A stretch of DNA of 64,000 nt from Runella rosea (lineage in GTDB: Bacteria > Bacteroidota > Bacteroidia > Cytophagales > Spirosomataceae): contig NZ_CP030850.1 of the NCBI RefSeq assembly GCF_003325355.1, positions 2,108,001-2,172,000 on the forward strand. The letters run 5' to 3'. Shown piece after piece: positions 54,047 through 64,000 of the stretch. Each line of letters starts with the position of its first letter. The stretch's first letter is position 1. A program made the position numbers and the translations under genes. The notes below the pieces were generated by a model that saw nothing but the letters and a program-made list of their open reading frames with translations, was not told where the DNA came from and did no database searches.

Positions 54047-54763
54047 CTAACTGCTCCGACGGATCAAATGCCCTTCAATATGCTTACGGTTGATTTGCAT
54101 ACGGTATTGGTCTCCGATGGGTATGAACTCCCCAGAGCTAAGCACAATATCATTTTTAGTAATGCTCTTAATGGCACCCCGATAGACCAAATATGAACGA
54201 TGAACCCTCAAAAATGCGTCACCTTTGAGTTGTTCTTCCATTTTAGTAATTGAAATAATCGGCAAGTAGTTTTTTTGTTTGGTCACGATTTGCAGAAAAT
54301 TATCTTGCGCTTTCATATAGAGCACGTCCTCGTAAGCAATCTGCTCATAATTTAGGTTTTCCCGCACGAAAAAATAAGGGGATACCATGGCCGTCTCGGG
54401 CAAAACGGCCAAGCGCTGCCGCACTTTTTCGATGCTTTGTAAAAAACGATCCAAATCAAGGGGCTTCAACAGAAAATCAACGGGTGATACATCGTAGCAA
54501 TCCAAGGCATAATCGCGATGGGCGGTCACAAAAATAACACATGGCGCGTAACGGATACTTTTTACAAAAGCAAGACCCGACATTTCGGGCATTTCTATGT
54601 CACAAATCAATAAATCCACTTCTTTTTCGGCCATTTTTGCGTAGCCTTCCATGACCGAACCACACACACCAACCAATTCAAGAAGAGGGTTCATCTGCAC
54701 AAATTTGCCCAAGATTTTTTGCCAATTGATGTCATCATCAATAATTAACGTGTTTATTTTCAT
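54047..54763 (-). CDS. LytTR-family response regulator
   Basis: 238 aa. Receiver domain with IIDDDINWQKIL, phospho-acceptor Asp55 in LLICDIEMPEM, Thr in VTAHR and Lys in LLKPLD; then a LytTR domain (about 140-235: VLYMKAQDNFLQIVT, FLRVHRSYLVYRGAI). Likely partner of the kinase at 50842. The upstream region contains a candidate small RNA on the other strand. Confidence 0.92.
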   Translation of the reverse strand: MKINTLIIDDDINWQKILGKFVQMNPLLELVGVCGSVMEGYAKMAEKEVDLLICDIEMPEMSGLAFVKSIRYAPCVIFVTAHRDYALDCYDVSPVDFLLKPLDLDRFLQSIEKVRQRLAVLPETAMVSPYFFVRENLNYEQIAYEDVLYMKAQDNFLQIVTKQKNYLPIISITKMEEQLKGDAFLRVHRSYLVYRGAIKSITKNDIVLSSGEFIPIGDQYRMQINRKHIEGHLIRRSS

Positions 54764-54866
54764 TGCTTACTAGAACGAATAAATACGAGATCGTTTGTTT
54801 TTCATTTACCATTATTAAGGATTCACATACCAAAAGGAGTCATTCATCCATTTTCTATTTTTGGGC

Positions 54867-54897
54867 TTTGTCAAACGCACCTCGGGTTATATCTTTG
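54867..54897 (+). promoter_or_regulatory. Consensus promoter in a gene-free region
   Basis: TTTG (54867-54870), 19-nt spacer, TATCTTTG (54890-54897). A perfect match to the Bacteroidota consensus, as in the tRNA promoters, but with no gene behind it before the hairpin at 55104. Confidence 0.75.
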
Positions 54898-54901
54898 CAT
54901 A

Positions 54902-55150
54902 CCCTTTAATAATCAAACTTAATGGTATAAATACCAGATAAGGATATACAAAACTAGCAAACGTCTACAAAAAACAAACTTTACCTTACTCCTTTTTATA
55001 GCATTTTACCCTACTCTTTTTAACCGTTCACATTATTTCACTATTGTCCGAGCATCATTTTAGGACACTATCCATTTAACCAAGATTTTCTGGGAACGTT
55101 CTATTGCCCAAATCAAAAAAAGTATTTTTGATTTGGGCAACTTTACTTTT
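54902..55150 (+). ncRNA. Candidate small RNA of about 245 nt
   Basis: A transcript from the promoter at 54867-54897 would run about 245 nt to the hairpin at 55104-55140 and its T-rich tail. No open frame of useful size is present (the one ATG is followed by a stop after two codons). It could also be a leader or attenuator for the kinase-like gene at 55230. Confidence 0.4.
55104..55140. terminator. Perfect 16-bp hairpin
   Basis: Arms TTGCCCAAATCAAAAA and its exact reverse complement with a 5-nt loop, followed on the plus strand by CTTTACTTTTTG. Confidence 0.75.
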
Positions 55151-55229
55151 TGAATAATATTGCCACCATAAGAAGGCCACTCTAAAAAAAACACTCGCTG
55201 ATGTGTACAATCGGAAGTACCTTTGGGCT

Positions 55230-55730
55230 ATGCGACACATCATTAACCTCATCGGGCCACCTTCGGCGGGCAAAAGCACCGTCATTCAGGAATTGAAACG
55301 GCTCCTTCCTTTTTATGAGGTACTGGCGATTGATGATTTTCGACAACGATTGAAGGTCACCACGCCCGAAGAAGAAAATACGGCGTGGAATCAACTTTGG
55401 ATGGCCGCCCTAAAAGCCGATTACTGCATCATCGAAAGCACTGGGACCTCTCCTCAACTGAGCATGATGTTGGACCGCCTTTGGCGGGCTCCTGGCACCA
55501 ATATTTTGACGGTGGCATTGTTGGCATCTCCCCGCACCCGCCGCCTACGCGACACCCAACGTGCAAGCGAAGGGTATCAACCTTTGCCCAGACTTTCCGA
55601 ACCTGTGGGTCAGCGCTGGAAACCCCTTTCTGAACTATCGGTTTCAGTGAGTTTGGATGCCGATAAGCTGCCTGCGACCCAACTCGCCGCCCTACTGCGC
55701 GACCAACTTCCACCCGATTTTATTGATTGA
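55230..55730 (+). CDS. P-loop kinase-like protein
   Basis: 166 aa from ATG at 55230. Walker A IGPPSAGKST, then EVLAIDDFRQRL (lid or substrate-binding, Asp), and CIIESTGTS (Walker B-like). This arrangement fits a zeta-toxin/chloramphenicol phosphotransferase-like small P-loop kinase. Substrate unknown. Its end lies 88 bp before the start of the SMP-30 gene. Confidence 0.75.
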   Translation: MRHIINLIGPPSAGKSTVIQELKRLLPFYEVLAIDDFRQRLKVTTPEEENTAWNQLWMAALKADYCIIESTGTSPQLSMMLDRLWRAPGTNILTVALLASPRTRRLRDTQRASEGYQPLPRLSEPVGQRWKPLSELSVSVSLDADKLPATQLAALLRDQLPPDFID

Positions 55731-55818
55731 TTTTTTTCTCATCCAACGAGTATGCAGAGAAAGAAGTAGAAATGGGTACAAACAGCATTTATACTTGCGT
55801 TGTATAACTCCCAATGCT

Positions 55819-56727
55819 ATGAACCGTTGTCACAAATCTTTCTTCCTGTTTTCTGTCTTACTCATGCCTTTTTCATCCGCCCATAGCCAATCGACCGACT
55901 CCCCCAAATTGGTGGCGGAAGGCGCCACAATTCAATTGGTTTCGGAACAGTTCGCTTTTACCGAAGGGCCAACCGTCGATAAAAAGGGAAACATCTTTTT
56001 TACGGACCAACCCAACGATAAAATCTGGAAATACGGCACCGACGGAAAACTATCCGTGTTTATGGAGAAAGCGGGTCGTTCCAATGGACTTTTTGTTGAC
56101 AAAAAAGGGAACATTATTTCGTGTGCCGACGAAAATAATCAGCTATGGTCCATCAGTCCGAAAGGAAAAATCACGGTACTACTCGATGGTCATCAAGGGC
56201 TAAAATTCAATGGTCCCAATGATTTATGGCTCGACTCAAAAGGCGGCATATACTTCACCGACCCGTACTATCAGCGCGACTACTGGACCCGCAAAAAACC
56301 CGAAATCGAAGGTCAGAAAGTATATTATTTGCCCAAAGGCAAAAAAGAAGCGGTGATTGTGGACGATGCGTTGGTGCAACCTAACGGAATCGTCGGAACG
56401 CCCGATGGTAAGTACCTTTACGTAGCCGACATACGGGCCAGCAAAACCTATAAATACCAAATCAACGACGATGGTACGCTCTCCAATCGCCAATTGCACC
56501 TATCGCAAGGCTCCGACGGCATGACCCTCGACAGTCGCGGCAACCTCTACATCACCGGAAAAGGCGTGACCGTATATGACCCAACAGGTAAGAAAATAGA
56601 AACCATTACTGTACCTGCGGGCTGGACTGCCAATGTTTGTTTTGGCGGCAAAAACCGTGATGTCTTATTCATCACCGCTTCTAAGGCCGTTTTCACGCTC
56701 CAAATGCAGGTAAAAGGAGTTGAATAA
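55819..56727 (+). CDS. Secreted SMP-30/gluconolactonase-like beta-propeller
   Basis: 302 aa from ATG at 55819 (signal peptide MNRCHKSFFLFSVLLMPFSS, cleavage near HSQ); the frame extends upstream but overlaps the previous gene. Propeller repeats of the SMP-30 family: FTEGPTVDKKGNIFFTDQPN, NGPNDLWLDSKGGIYFTDPY (metal-binding Asn/Asp), QPNGIVGTPDGKYLYVAD and GSDGMTLDSRGNLYITG. Hydrolysis of sugar lactones in the periplasm is inferred. It precedes a Tat-exported oxidoreductase gene, so sugar oxidation followed by lactone opening is plausible. Confidence 0.88.
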   Translation: MNRCHKSFFLFSVLLMPFSSAHSQSTDSPKLVAEGATIQLVSEQFAFTEGPTVDKKGNIFFTDQPNDKIWKYGTDGKLSVFMEKAGRSNGLFVDKKGNIISCADENNQLWSISPKGKITVLLDGHQGLKFNGPNDLWLDSKGGIYFTDPYYQRDYWTRKKPEIEGQKVYYLPKGKKEAVIVDDALVQPNGIVGTPDGKYLYVADIRASKTYKYQINDDGTLSNRQLHLSQGSDGMTLDSRGNLYITGKGVTVYDPTGKKIETITVPAGWTANVCFGGKNRDVLFITASKAVFTLQMQVKGVE

Positions 56728-56886
56728 CCTACCGTTTTTGGTTAAACAAACCCTGCCCAATCCCCTAAAAATTAGTCAGTGTTAAAATCGTGGCGGATAA
56801 AAAAGTATTTGCCGTATGCAAGCCACTTTTAGAAGAGTACTACTACTAAACCGCGACGGGTGTCGCACGAAAACTTTTAATTTCTA

Positions 56887-58254
56887 ATGGATAATTTTCA
56901 CATCAACCGTCGACGTTTCTTACTCGGAACCTCAGCTTCTTTGGCCCTTACGGCAGTCAATGCCAAAGGAATGACGAACCTAAAATTGGCAAAAACCTAT
57001 CGCGTGGCGTTGATTGGTACGGGCTGGTATGGCAAAAGCGATTTGTTTCGGCTCATTCAGGTCGCATCCGTCGATGTTATTGCGCTCTGCGACGTGGATA
57101 AAAATATGCTTGAAGCCGCTGGCAAACTCGTGAGCCAACGTCAGAAATCAGGAAAAGTACCCAAGCTGTACGGCGACTATAAAAAAATGCTGGCCGAAAA
57201 CCAGTTAGACATTGTACTCATCGGTACTCCTGACCACTGGCACGCCCTCCAAACCATAGACGCGCTGAAAGCAGGCGCGCACGTGTACGTGCAAAAACCC
57301 ATCAGCGTTGACGTGATGGAAGGGGAAGCAATGGTAGCGGCGGCCCGCAAGTACGGCAAGGTAGTACAGGTAGGAACCCAACGCAAAAGTACCCCTCACC
57401 TCATTGATGCCAAAAAGAACATCGTAGATGCTGGCCTTTTGGGCAAAATATCGCACGTGGAAATGTGTTGCTACTTTCACATGCGCAACAACGGTAATCC
57501 TCCCACCGAGCCCGTACCCGCGTTTTTGGATTATGAATCATGGACTGGCCCCGCCCCCATGCGGCCTTACGACGGCCTACCGCACATCCGTTGGTGGCGT
57601 ACCTTCACTGAGTACGGCAACGGCATTACGGGCGATATGTGTGTCCACATGTTTGACACCGTTCGTTGGATGCTAAAACTAGGTTGGCCCACTAGAATAT
57701 CTTCGCAGGGCGGGATTTATGTACAAAAAGAAGGCAAATCCAATATTTCGGATACGCAATCGGCAGTATTTGAATATCCCGAACTCAACTGCGTGTGGCA
57801 ACACCGCACTTGGGGCACGCCCAACAATCCAGCCTATCCGTGGTCGTTTACGCTTTATGGTGACAAAGGTACCCTCTGGGCAAGCACCATGGCGTACGAT
57901 TTTATCCCGCAGGGCAAAGGCGAGAAAATCCACAAAGATGTGGTGTATGAAAAAGAAAAATACCCAGAAGATAACACTGAAGAGCGCATTGAACTAAACG
58001 CCGCTCCCGCTACACGCCTGCACATGCTTGATTTTATAGCAGCCATCGAAAATGGCGGCCGACCAGTAGCCGACATTGAAGAAGGCCATATTTCTACCGC
58101 AAGCTGTATTTTGGCCAATATCTCAATGAAAGTTGGACGCCCCGTGGTGTATGACCCCAAGAAACGCGAAATCGTGGGTGACCGCGAAGCCAACAGCCTC
58201 CTGACTCGGCCTTACCGCCAACCATACAAGCATCCCGACCCGGCCAAAGTCTAA
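56887..58254 (+). CDS. Tat-exported Gfo/Idh/MocA oxidoreductase
   Basis: 455 aa. Twin-arginine signal INRRRFLLGTSASLALTA at the N-terminus. Rossmann fold VALIGTGWYGKSD (about 40), IALCDVD (acidic end of strand 2), VLIGTPDHWHA, VYVQKPISVDV (the EKP-type motif, here QKP) and HIRWWRTFTEYGNGITGDMC in the C-terminal domain. It oxidises or epimerises sugars or inositols with tightly bound NAD(P). Paired with the SMP-30 lactonase on the same strand, 160 bp apart. Confidence 0.9.
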   Translation: MDNFHINRRRFLLGTSASLALTAVNAKGMTNLKLAKTYRVALIGTGWYGKSDLFRLIQVASVDVIALCDVDKNMLEAAGKLVSQRQKSGKVPKLYGDYKKMLAENQLDIVLIGTPDHWHALQTIDALKAGAHVYVQKPISVDVMEGEAMVAAARKYGKVVQVGTQRKSTPHLIDAKKNIVDAGLLGKISHVEMCCYFHMRNNGNPPTEPVPAFLDYESWTGPAPMRPYDGLPHIRWWRTFTEYGNGITGDMCVHMFDTVRWMLKLGWPTRISSQGGIYVQKEGKSNISDTQSAVFEYPELNCVWQHRTWGTPNNPAYPWSFTLYGDKGTLWASTMAYDFIPQGKGEKIHKDVVYEKEKYPEDNTEERIELNAAPATRLHMLDFIAAIENGGRPVADIEEGHISTASCILANISMKVGRPVVYDPKKREIVGDREANSLLTRPYRQPYKHPDPAKV

Positions 58255-58311
58255 CCGACGAATAAAGTAAGTCATCATTTTACATTTACGCATGAGGGGT
58301 GGGGCAATGCC

Positions 58312-61300
58312 TCACCCTTCATGCGTAATCATAATATCAGTAATCAGTTGTTTAACCAGCAGAACCTCGTCTTGGGTTTGGAGCAACAACCTCGCCACCA
58401 CCTCAGGATTAAATTCGGTCAGCAATTCTATTTCTCTAGCCAGCTCGGCTAATGCCAACGTACCCGCCGTTACCGCAGTTCCGTACAATTTATGTCCGAT
58501 TTTTTTGAGCCCAACGAGGTCTTTCTTCTCGGCTTCTTCAAGGAGTGCATTGCATGATTTCTCTAATTCACTGATTGTCAAACCCAAAAACTCCTCCAAT
58601 ATTTCATTGTCATCTCCCACGTACGACTTTATGGTTTCAACATTAAAATGAATGATGGCATCTCTTACAGAACTTCCGTCTGCCTTTTCGCCTTTTTTTC
58701 GGATTCCGCCAGTCCACTTTTCAAACAAAACAATGATTGCTTCTTCAACAAAGGGTTTGGCTACAAAATCATCCATCCCTGCCTCCAGACATTTCTCTTT
58801 TTCGCCTTTCAGATTTCCTGCCGTCACAGCAATAATGGGGATGTGAATTTCCTGCTGCAACTCTCTGATTTTTTGCGTGGCTTCATAGCCATTCATTTCG
58901 GGCATTTGAACATCCATAAATACAATATCAGGCAATTCTGTACGACAGAAATTCAACGCTTCGTTTCCATTTATGGCTTCAATAATCACCGAATTGGGGG
59001 CTGCTCGTCGAATGATGGTCTTTGCCAGCAGCATGTTGACGGGATTATCCTCGGCAATCAGTACTCGAATTACTTCCTTCTCTTGTACAGGTTCAGCCAC
59101 CAGAACCGTCTCCGACAGCACTGGCACCGTTTCGGTTTTTCGATGTAAACGCGAAAGAGTATCGTACATATCCTGCATCTTGATGGGTTTCACCAAACGC
59201 TGATTCACCATCAGTTCCTCACAGCCTTTGATGATAGTGCCATCGTCGGAGGAGCTATGTAAAAGAATCACGGGCTGCTCCTCAGGAAGTTTATTGAAAC
59301 TATTTCTTATTTTTCGTATTGTTTCCAGCCCATCCATGTAAGGCATGTGATAATCCATCATGATTACATCAAACCTTTTGCCTTGAGCCAGCAGCTGAAG
59401 TGCCTCAAAACCGTTTTGGGCTTCTTCAGAATTGATTTGTTTCAACAAAAGCATTTGCCTCAAAATCACCCGGTTATTGTCGTTATCATCCACAATAAGG
59501 ACATTTTTGACTAAATCAAGATTTTCCCAATTGATAGATTCACCAGGCTCCGTTTTGAGGGTTAAATTAAAATAAAAAGTACAACCTTGGCCGGGTACGC
59601 TTATCAATTGAAGTTGGCTGCCCATCAAGCCCAACAATTTATTGGAAATGGCCAATCCCAATCCAGTACCGCCGTATTTTTTGGTGGTAGAGGCATCTTC
59701 CTGCGAAAAGGCCTCAAATATTTTCTCTTGTTTTTCGGGCTTAATACCAATACCTGTATCGCGCACCTCAAACCGAAGCGTTACCTCCTCTTGGGTTGCG
59801 TCGGTCAGTGGCTCAATTTTTAGCTCGACTTCTCCGTCTTTGGTAAACTTAACAGCGTTGCTCAGCAGATTCACCAGTACTTGTTTCAAGCGTACTTCGT
59901 CAACCCAGATGAAGCGCGGTAGGTCCAGCGAAATGTTCAACAACATCTCCAAACCTTTACTTTGGGCTTGGTAGGTAATGATATCGGCCGTTTGGCTACC
60001 GATTTCGAAGAGGTCGCATTTATCAATGTCGAGCTCCAACTTTCCAGCTTCTATTTTTGAGAAATCAAGAATATCATTAATAATGGATAACAACGAGTTG
60101 GCCGATTGATTGACGATAGAAAGGTACTGTTGTTGGGTTTCGTTGAGCGTCGTTTTGAGTAATAGATCGGTAAAGCCAATGACTCCATTAAGCGGCGTCC
60201 GGATTTCGTGGCTCATGTTGGCCAAAAATTCGGATTTAGCTACGCTTCCCTGCTCGGCTTGCCATTTGGCTTTTTTCAATTCCTCCCGCTGTAGGCATAT
60301 CTCAGTAATGTCTTGGGTAAACATCATGATTCCGCCCACGGAGCCATCAAACTGATACCACGGCCGCACCTCCCAGCGCAAAAACTGGTCGTGGTCCCAT
60401 CCTTCGGGCCGCCATTGGTCCTCGTCGTTCTTTTCCACTGCTCCCAAAAGGCAGCGGCTATGGATGTCTTTCCACTCTTGCGATATATTTGTAAAAACCT
60501 CGTAGTGACTCAATCCCAGCACATTCCGACCGTTTAGTTGATACTCTTCCATCCAACGGTTACTGACCGCGATGTAACGAATCTCTCTATCAAACATGGC
60601 TACTGCCGCTGGAGCGTGCTCCACAAACGCAAGCAGCCGGGCTTTTTCGATAAATAGGGCTTGTTCGGTTTTTTTACGGTCAGTGATGTCGATAGCAACG
60701 CCCAGAAAACCAATGACAATACCCTCATTGTCGCGGATAGGATGAACGACCAACGAAACCTGAATTCGCGTACCATCTTTTTTGATATACGTCCATTCTC
60801 TTTGCTCAGAGCCCTCCAGTTCTGCTTTGTGGACAAACGCCCTAAACCCTTTAATGGTCTGTCCGTACTCAAGGCTCAATTGTTCACCACGCCGCAGAAC
60901 TTCCCCCAAATCATGGATGATGGACGGGTCTTGCTTACCAATAAGCTCTTCTGCATTATAGCCCAACATTCGTTCGGCACCGCTGTTGAAAAGGGTAATC
61001 ATTCCGTTGACATCCGTTGCAATAATACCCACCTCCAAAGCCGACTGGAGTACATCATTGAGGAGTTTTCGGGACCGGTTGGTTTCGACAAGGGCTTTTT
61101 TCTGAACATCAATGTCCTGAAAGGTGCCGAATATTCGGCGGCATTTTCCATTTTCAAAATCAGCATTCCCCAAGGTTCTGACCCAACGCTCATTACCATT
61201 TGCGGTCAAGATTTGCAATTCAAGGTCATAGGAAGCCCCCGTTTCAACTGCATTAGTAAAAGCCTCCATGATTTTGGTTCGATCCTTTCCTTCTTTATAG

Positions 61301-62688
61301 AAGTTGATTGCCGTTGTTATATCAGGCTCAAAATCAGGGCTTACTTCGTGGATTTCTTTGGTAACATCCGACCAAAACACCTTATTTTTTACCAAATCAA
61401 GCTCCCACCCACCCACTCGGGCTATTTGGTTGGTTTGTTCGAGCATTTCTTTGGTTTGTTTTAAATCTACTTCCAATTGATGCCTTTTGGTAATATCAAG
61501 TGCGTTGCCAATCACATAATACTCCCCGTCTGCACCTTTCTCACGGATGTTATTAAATATCCATATTCTCAGCGAGCCGTTTTTATCCAGCGTGTGCATC
61601 AAACCAGTGGATTTTCCGTCCTTGGCAATGGTTTGGAGGTATTCTGTCAGGGCTTCTTGGGCATTTTTTGGCACAATATCATACAGGCTCATGCTTTGGA
61701 TTTCGGCTACTGTATAGCCCAAAATACCCGCACCCGCTTCATTGACTGTGATAAAATTACCTTTTAGGTCATGGGTACACATCAACCCCTGCGAATTCTC
61801 AAAAAATGCCCTGAACCGATCTTCACTGAGTTTGAGTTTCAGCTCTTTTTCTTTTTCCGCCGAAACATCCCTCGCAATGGCAAAAATACTGTCGGTAGAA
61901 TGCTCAGGCGTAGCGGCCCACTCCAAGTGCCGGTAGCTCCCATCTTTGGTTCTGAATCGATAGCTAAAACTACCAGTCATTTGCCCTTGCCTCAACTTAT
62001 CTAGTTGTGCTTGAGCCGTTTCGACGTCGTCGGGGTGAATAAACTCAAAAAAAGGAGTTGCTAACAGGTAGCTATCCTCCCAGCCAAGCACCTGATGGAA
62101 AGCGGGGTTGACTCGTTTGAAATAACCATCCGTTCCAGCTACACAAATCAGGTCGTTGGAAGAGTTAAAAAGTTTTTCAAAATGCGCCTGTTCTTCACGG
62201 TTTCTTCGCTCCACAATCAATGAAATCGCGACCTCGGCTAACAATTGCAGAGAACGTTGCTGTTTTTCAGTAAGCTTCCCAGGGTGATCATCAATAACAC
62301 AAAGCGACCCCAAAGCGTAACCATTGGGGTCTGTCAGTGGATATCCTGCATAAAAACGAATGTTGGGGTCGGAGGTTACCAACGAATTATCTTTAAAACG
62401 CTCATCGAGGGTTGCGTCCTCAACTTCAAAAATCTCAGTACCCATGATGGCATACTGACAAAAAGCTAAGCTTCTATCTGTTTCAGTTACACCAAGGCCA
62501 GTCCTAGCCTTAAACCACTGTCGGTCTTCATCAATTAACGAAACGAGCGATATAGAAGTGCCGCATATCATAGAAGCCAACTCGGTGAGCCGGTCAAATT
62601 CAGCTTCGGGCAGGGTATCTAAGATTCGATAATTCTTAAGTGCTTTTAATCGTTCAATCTCGTTTAAGGGTACTGGTAAGTTCTCCAT
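58312..62688 (-). CDS. Hybrid phosphorelay histidine kinase (1458 aa)
   Basis: A cytoplasmic hybrid kinase without membrane segments. Order: N-terminal GAF domain (about 20-165), five or so PAS/PAC units (about 170-790), HisKA with [16 protein letters not shown] (His827), HATPase_c ([37 protein letters not shown]), a first receiver with [11 protein letters not shown] (Asp1112), a second receiver with [10 protein letters not shown] (Asp1259), and a C-terminal Hpt domain with [10 protein letters not shown] (His1399). A full His-Asp-His relay in one chain. The last partner (a regulator) is not encoded next to it. GAF plus many PAS domains suggests sensing of several internal signals. Confidence 0.95.
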   Translation of the reverse strand: MENLPVPLNEIERLKALKNYRILDTLPEAEFDRLTELASMICGTSISLVSLIDEDRQWFKARTGLGVTETDRSLAFCQYAIMGTEIFEVEDATLDERFKDNSLVTSDPNIRFYAGYPLTDPNGYALGSLCVIDDHPGKLTEKQQRSLQLLAEVAISLIVERRNREEQAHFEKLFNSSNDLICVAGTDGYFKRVNPAFHQVLGWEDSYLLATPFFEFIHPDDVETAQAQLDKLRQGQMTGSFSYRFRTKDGSYRHLEWAATPEHSTDSIFAIARDVSAEKEKELKLKLSEDRFRAFFENSQGLMCTHDLKGNFITVNEAGAGILGYTVAEIQSMSLYDIVPKNAQEALTEYLQTIAKDGKSTGLMHTLDKNGSLRIWIFNNIREKGADGEYYVIGNALDITKRHQLEVDLKQTKEMLEQTNQIARVGGWELDLVKNKVFWSDVTKEIHEVSPDFEPDITTAINFYKEGKDRTKIMEAFTNAVETGASYDLELQILTANGNERWVRTLGNADFENGKCRRIFGTFQDIDVQKKALVETNRSRKLLNDVLQSALEVGIIATDVNGMITLFNSGAERMLGYNAEELIGKQDPSIIHDLGEVLRRGEQLSLEYGQTIKGFRAFVHKAELEGSEQREWTYIKKDGTRIQVSLVVHPIRDNEGIVIGFLGVAIDITDRKKTEQALFIEKARLLAFVEHAPAAVAMFDREIRYIAVSNRWMEEYQLNGRNVLGLSHYEVFTNISQEWKDIHSRCLLGAVEKNDEDQWRPEGWDHDQFLRWEVRPWYQFDGSVGGIMMFTQDITEICLQREELKKAKWQAEQGSVAKSEFLANMSHEIRTPLNGVIGFTDLLLKTTLNETQQQYLSIVNQSANSLLSIINDILDFSKIEAGKLELDIDKCDLFEIGSQTADIITYQAQSKGLEMLLNISLDLPRFIWVDEVRLKQVLVNLLSNAVKFTKDGEVELKIEPLTDATQEEVTLRFEVRDTGIGIKPEKQEKIFEAFSQEDASTTKKYGGTGLGLAISNKLLGLMGSQLQLISVPGQGCTFYFNLTLKTEPGESINWENLDLVKNVLIVDDNDNNRVILRQMLLLKQINSEEAQNGFEALQLLAQGKRFDVIMMDYHMPYMDGLETIRKIRNSFNKLPEEQPVILLHSSSDDGTIIKGCEELMVNQRLVKPIKMQDMYDTLSRLHRKTETVPVLSETVLVAEPVQEKEVIRVLIAEDNPVNMLLAKTIIRRAAPNSVIIEAINGNEALNFCRTELPDIVFMDVQMPEMNGYEATQKIRELQQEIHIPIIAVTAGNLKGEKEKCLEAGMDDFVAKPFVEEAIIVLFEKWTGGIRKKGEKADGSSVRDAIIHFNVETIKSYVGDDNEILEEFLGLTISELEKSCNALLEEAEKKDLVGLKKIGHKLYGTAVTAGTLALAELAREIELLTEFNPEVVARLLLQTQDEVLLVKQLITDIMITHEG

Positions 62689-63200
62689 TTATGGTTTTTG
62701 AGTTCTCTCAAGTTAGATTTTGTCATCAAAAGTTGAGGTCGCAACGGGACTGATTAACATTATTCCCTGAAATAATTTTAATTAAAAAAGAATCAATCTA
62801 GGAATGATGAGAAGGCGCGTCTTCAAACATACTGATTTCAATTATTATGATAGCGGGTGGCTAGACAAAAGTAGTGACAAGAAGATACATTTCTAATAAC
62901 TATCCTGAAAAAATTTATGTCGGGTTAGTGACTAAATTATGTTTGACTAGCTGTACAGAAACATCTTCAACTAACGTCATAGCTCGACCACAAACCACCG
63001 CGCAAAGATTCATCTGAGCAAGCAAATAGATTTTGTTTCCGTAATATCTCTTTCATCCCTAAAATCCACCCAGACGGTTCGGGAAATACGGTATTTTGGC
63101 GCGATGCACATCGTCCACAAAATACCAAAAGCCCCCAAAAACGCACACCATTATTTTTACGGGGCATTTCAGCACTCTTCGCAACTTTTACCTTATCAGT
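62689..63200. other. Intergenic region upstream of the hybrid kinase
   Basis: 512 bp with no supported gene. It should contain the kinase promoter. I saw no clear consensus element. Confidence 0.55.
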
Positions 63201-63458
63201 CTAATTCAGGTATCCGACAAAAAAAGCTTTGATCAATAATTCATGGCTTTTATGGCTCATCAAGGCATCTTTTTCCATCAGGCAGAATACATTTTGAAAA
63301 GGCAATTTTCCTTCCTCAATGTATTGGTGTGCAACGGGGTTTTGTTGGTTATCTTTCAACACCCAAACGTCCTTACCAGACACGTTACTACGATTTATAT
63401 CATGGCTGCCGTATTTTAACAAATCGGCAATCGGCACACAAACAAATTCATTTTTCAT
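63201..63458 (-). CDS. Small hypothetical protein (85 aa)
   Basis: A short, well-formed frame (VWVLKDNQQNPVAHQYIEEG, ELLIKAFFVGYLN) with no signal peptide, membrane segment or known motif. Codon use looks ordinary for the region, but it is isolated. Could be a small stress or regulatory protein. Real-gene status is uncertain. Confidence 0.5.
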   Translation of the reverse strand: MKNEFVCVPIADLLKYGSHDINRSNVSGKDVWVLKDNQQNPVAHQYIEEGKLPFQNVFCLMEKDALMSHKSHELLIKAFFVGYLN

Positions 63459-64000
63459 AACACGTTGAGAATAATATGTAAATTTTTATTTAACAAGAAC
63501 GCAATGGCAATAAGGCATAATTAATGAACTAAAATTAATTCATTTGGCGCAATAATTTATCAAAATAACCAAAATTTAAATTTATAGTTTAATTAAGACA
63601 ATACCTTGTACAACAAAAGCTTCCCGTAAAATAGCATTTTAAATACTTCAATATCTCATCGTATATACGTACACCCAATGCGGTCAGAGAATTGCTTTCA
63701 AGCATTTTGTTCGCGCCAGCTTAGGCTGATTCCCAAAACCCAACGAACAATAAGCGGTTTGTATGCCATGTTTATTAATCTTACCCCTACTTAGCTTTAT
63801 CTATGCCTATTGAATGTATACTACACTGAAACACGCATTTTCAAAAGAACTACAACCTGACGTTGTACTATATACGTTAACTGATTTGTATAAAAATAGT
63901 CAGGTACAATAACGAGTTTACGCGCTTGTTTCTGCCAAAAATGAGGACACCAAAAGGCATGATATACCTAAACGTCAACCCTTTTCTTTGTCCTATTTTA
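63459..64000. other. Right end of the window, no gene seen
   Basis: 542 bp of A+T-rich sequence without a supported gene. A gene may begin beyond the edge. Confidence 0.55.

Noticed and set aside
62967-63167. 66-aa frame upstream of the hybrid kinase
   Set aside because: Composition unlike neighbouring proteins and no motif; not supported.

Overview
The window looks like a chromosome segment of a Bacteroidota bacterium, most likely of the Cytophagales (Runella/Dyadobacter/Spirosoma type). Evidence: SprB-repeat and cadherin-like surface proteins, LytTR response regulators next to TPR-type periplasmic sensor kinases, AraC and Crp-like regulators, a Tat-exported Gfo/Idh oxidoreductase, a sulfatase, Bacteroidota-type tyrosine recombinases, and the Bacteroidota promoter consensus (TTG, 19-20 nt, TAnnTTTG) in front of all three tRNA genes. 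No species is claimed.

Layout. 1-19 kb (mostly minus strand): two large secreted repeat proteins flanking a membrane-anchored spermidine-synthase-like protein, a secreted caspase-fold protein that has lost its catalytic residues, two paralogous TPR sensor histidine kinases and the decayed remains of a third. 20-24 kb: a LytTR regulator, two AraC-type regulators, a decayed stretch with a type I restriction subunit fragment, tRNA-Pro, a ModE-like regulator and tRNA-Glu. 24.3-33.8 kb: island 1, integrated in tRNA-Glu and bounded by a 44-bp perfect direct repeat. 33.9-36.4 kb: a sulfatase / sugar-isomerase-like operon. 36.6-45.7 kb: island 2, integrated in tRNA-Ser(GGA) with a 13-bp repeat of the tRNA 3' end. 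46-64 kb: core genes (Crp-like regulators, DoxX, MiaE, threonine dehydratase, lipoprotein, sensor kinase, LytTR regulator, P-loop kinase-like protein, SMP-30 lactonase, Tat-exported oxidoreductase, and a 1458-aa hybrid phosphorelay kinase).

The most interesting part is the pair of islands. Each is about 9-9.5 kb and visibly richer in A+T than its surroundings. Each has a tyrosine recombinase, a short HTH protein on the same strand, a divergent XRE/coiled-coil regulator, a VirE/DUF5906-type helicase, and a dense array of short iterons just downstream of that helicase. Neither has a relaxase, conjugation or virion gene that I can see. In island 1 the array is 6 copies of TGGAACA and 6 inverted copies flanking an A+T-rich core, framed by a 20-bp inverted repeat, which is a textbook origin layout. 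They read as compact self-replicating, satellite-like integrative elements. Cargo sits next to the tRNA: in island 1 an HD-GHKL ATPase-winged helix protein plus a small PD-(D/E)XK-like protein at the other end; in island 2 a DUF262-Schlafen/AlbA_2-like fusion and a RimK-type ATP-grasp ligase. I infer that this cargo may be anti-phage, but nothing in the sequence proves it.
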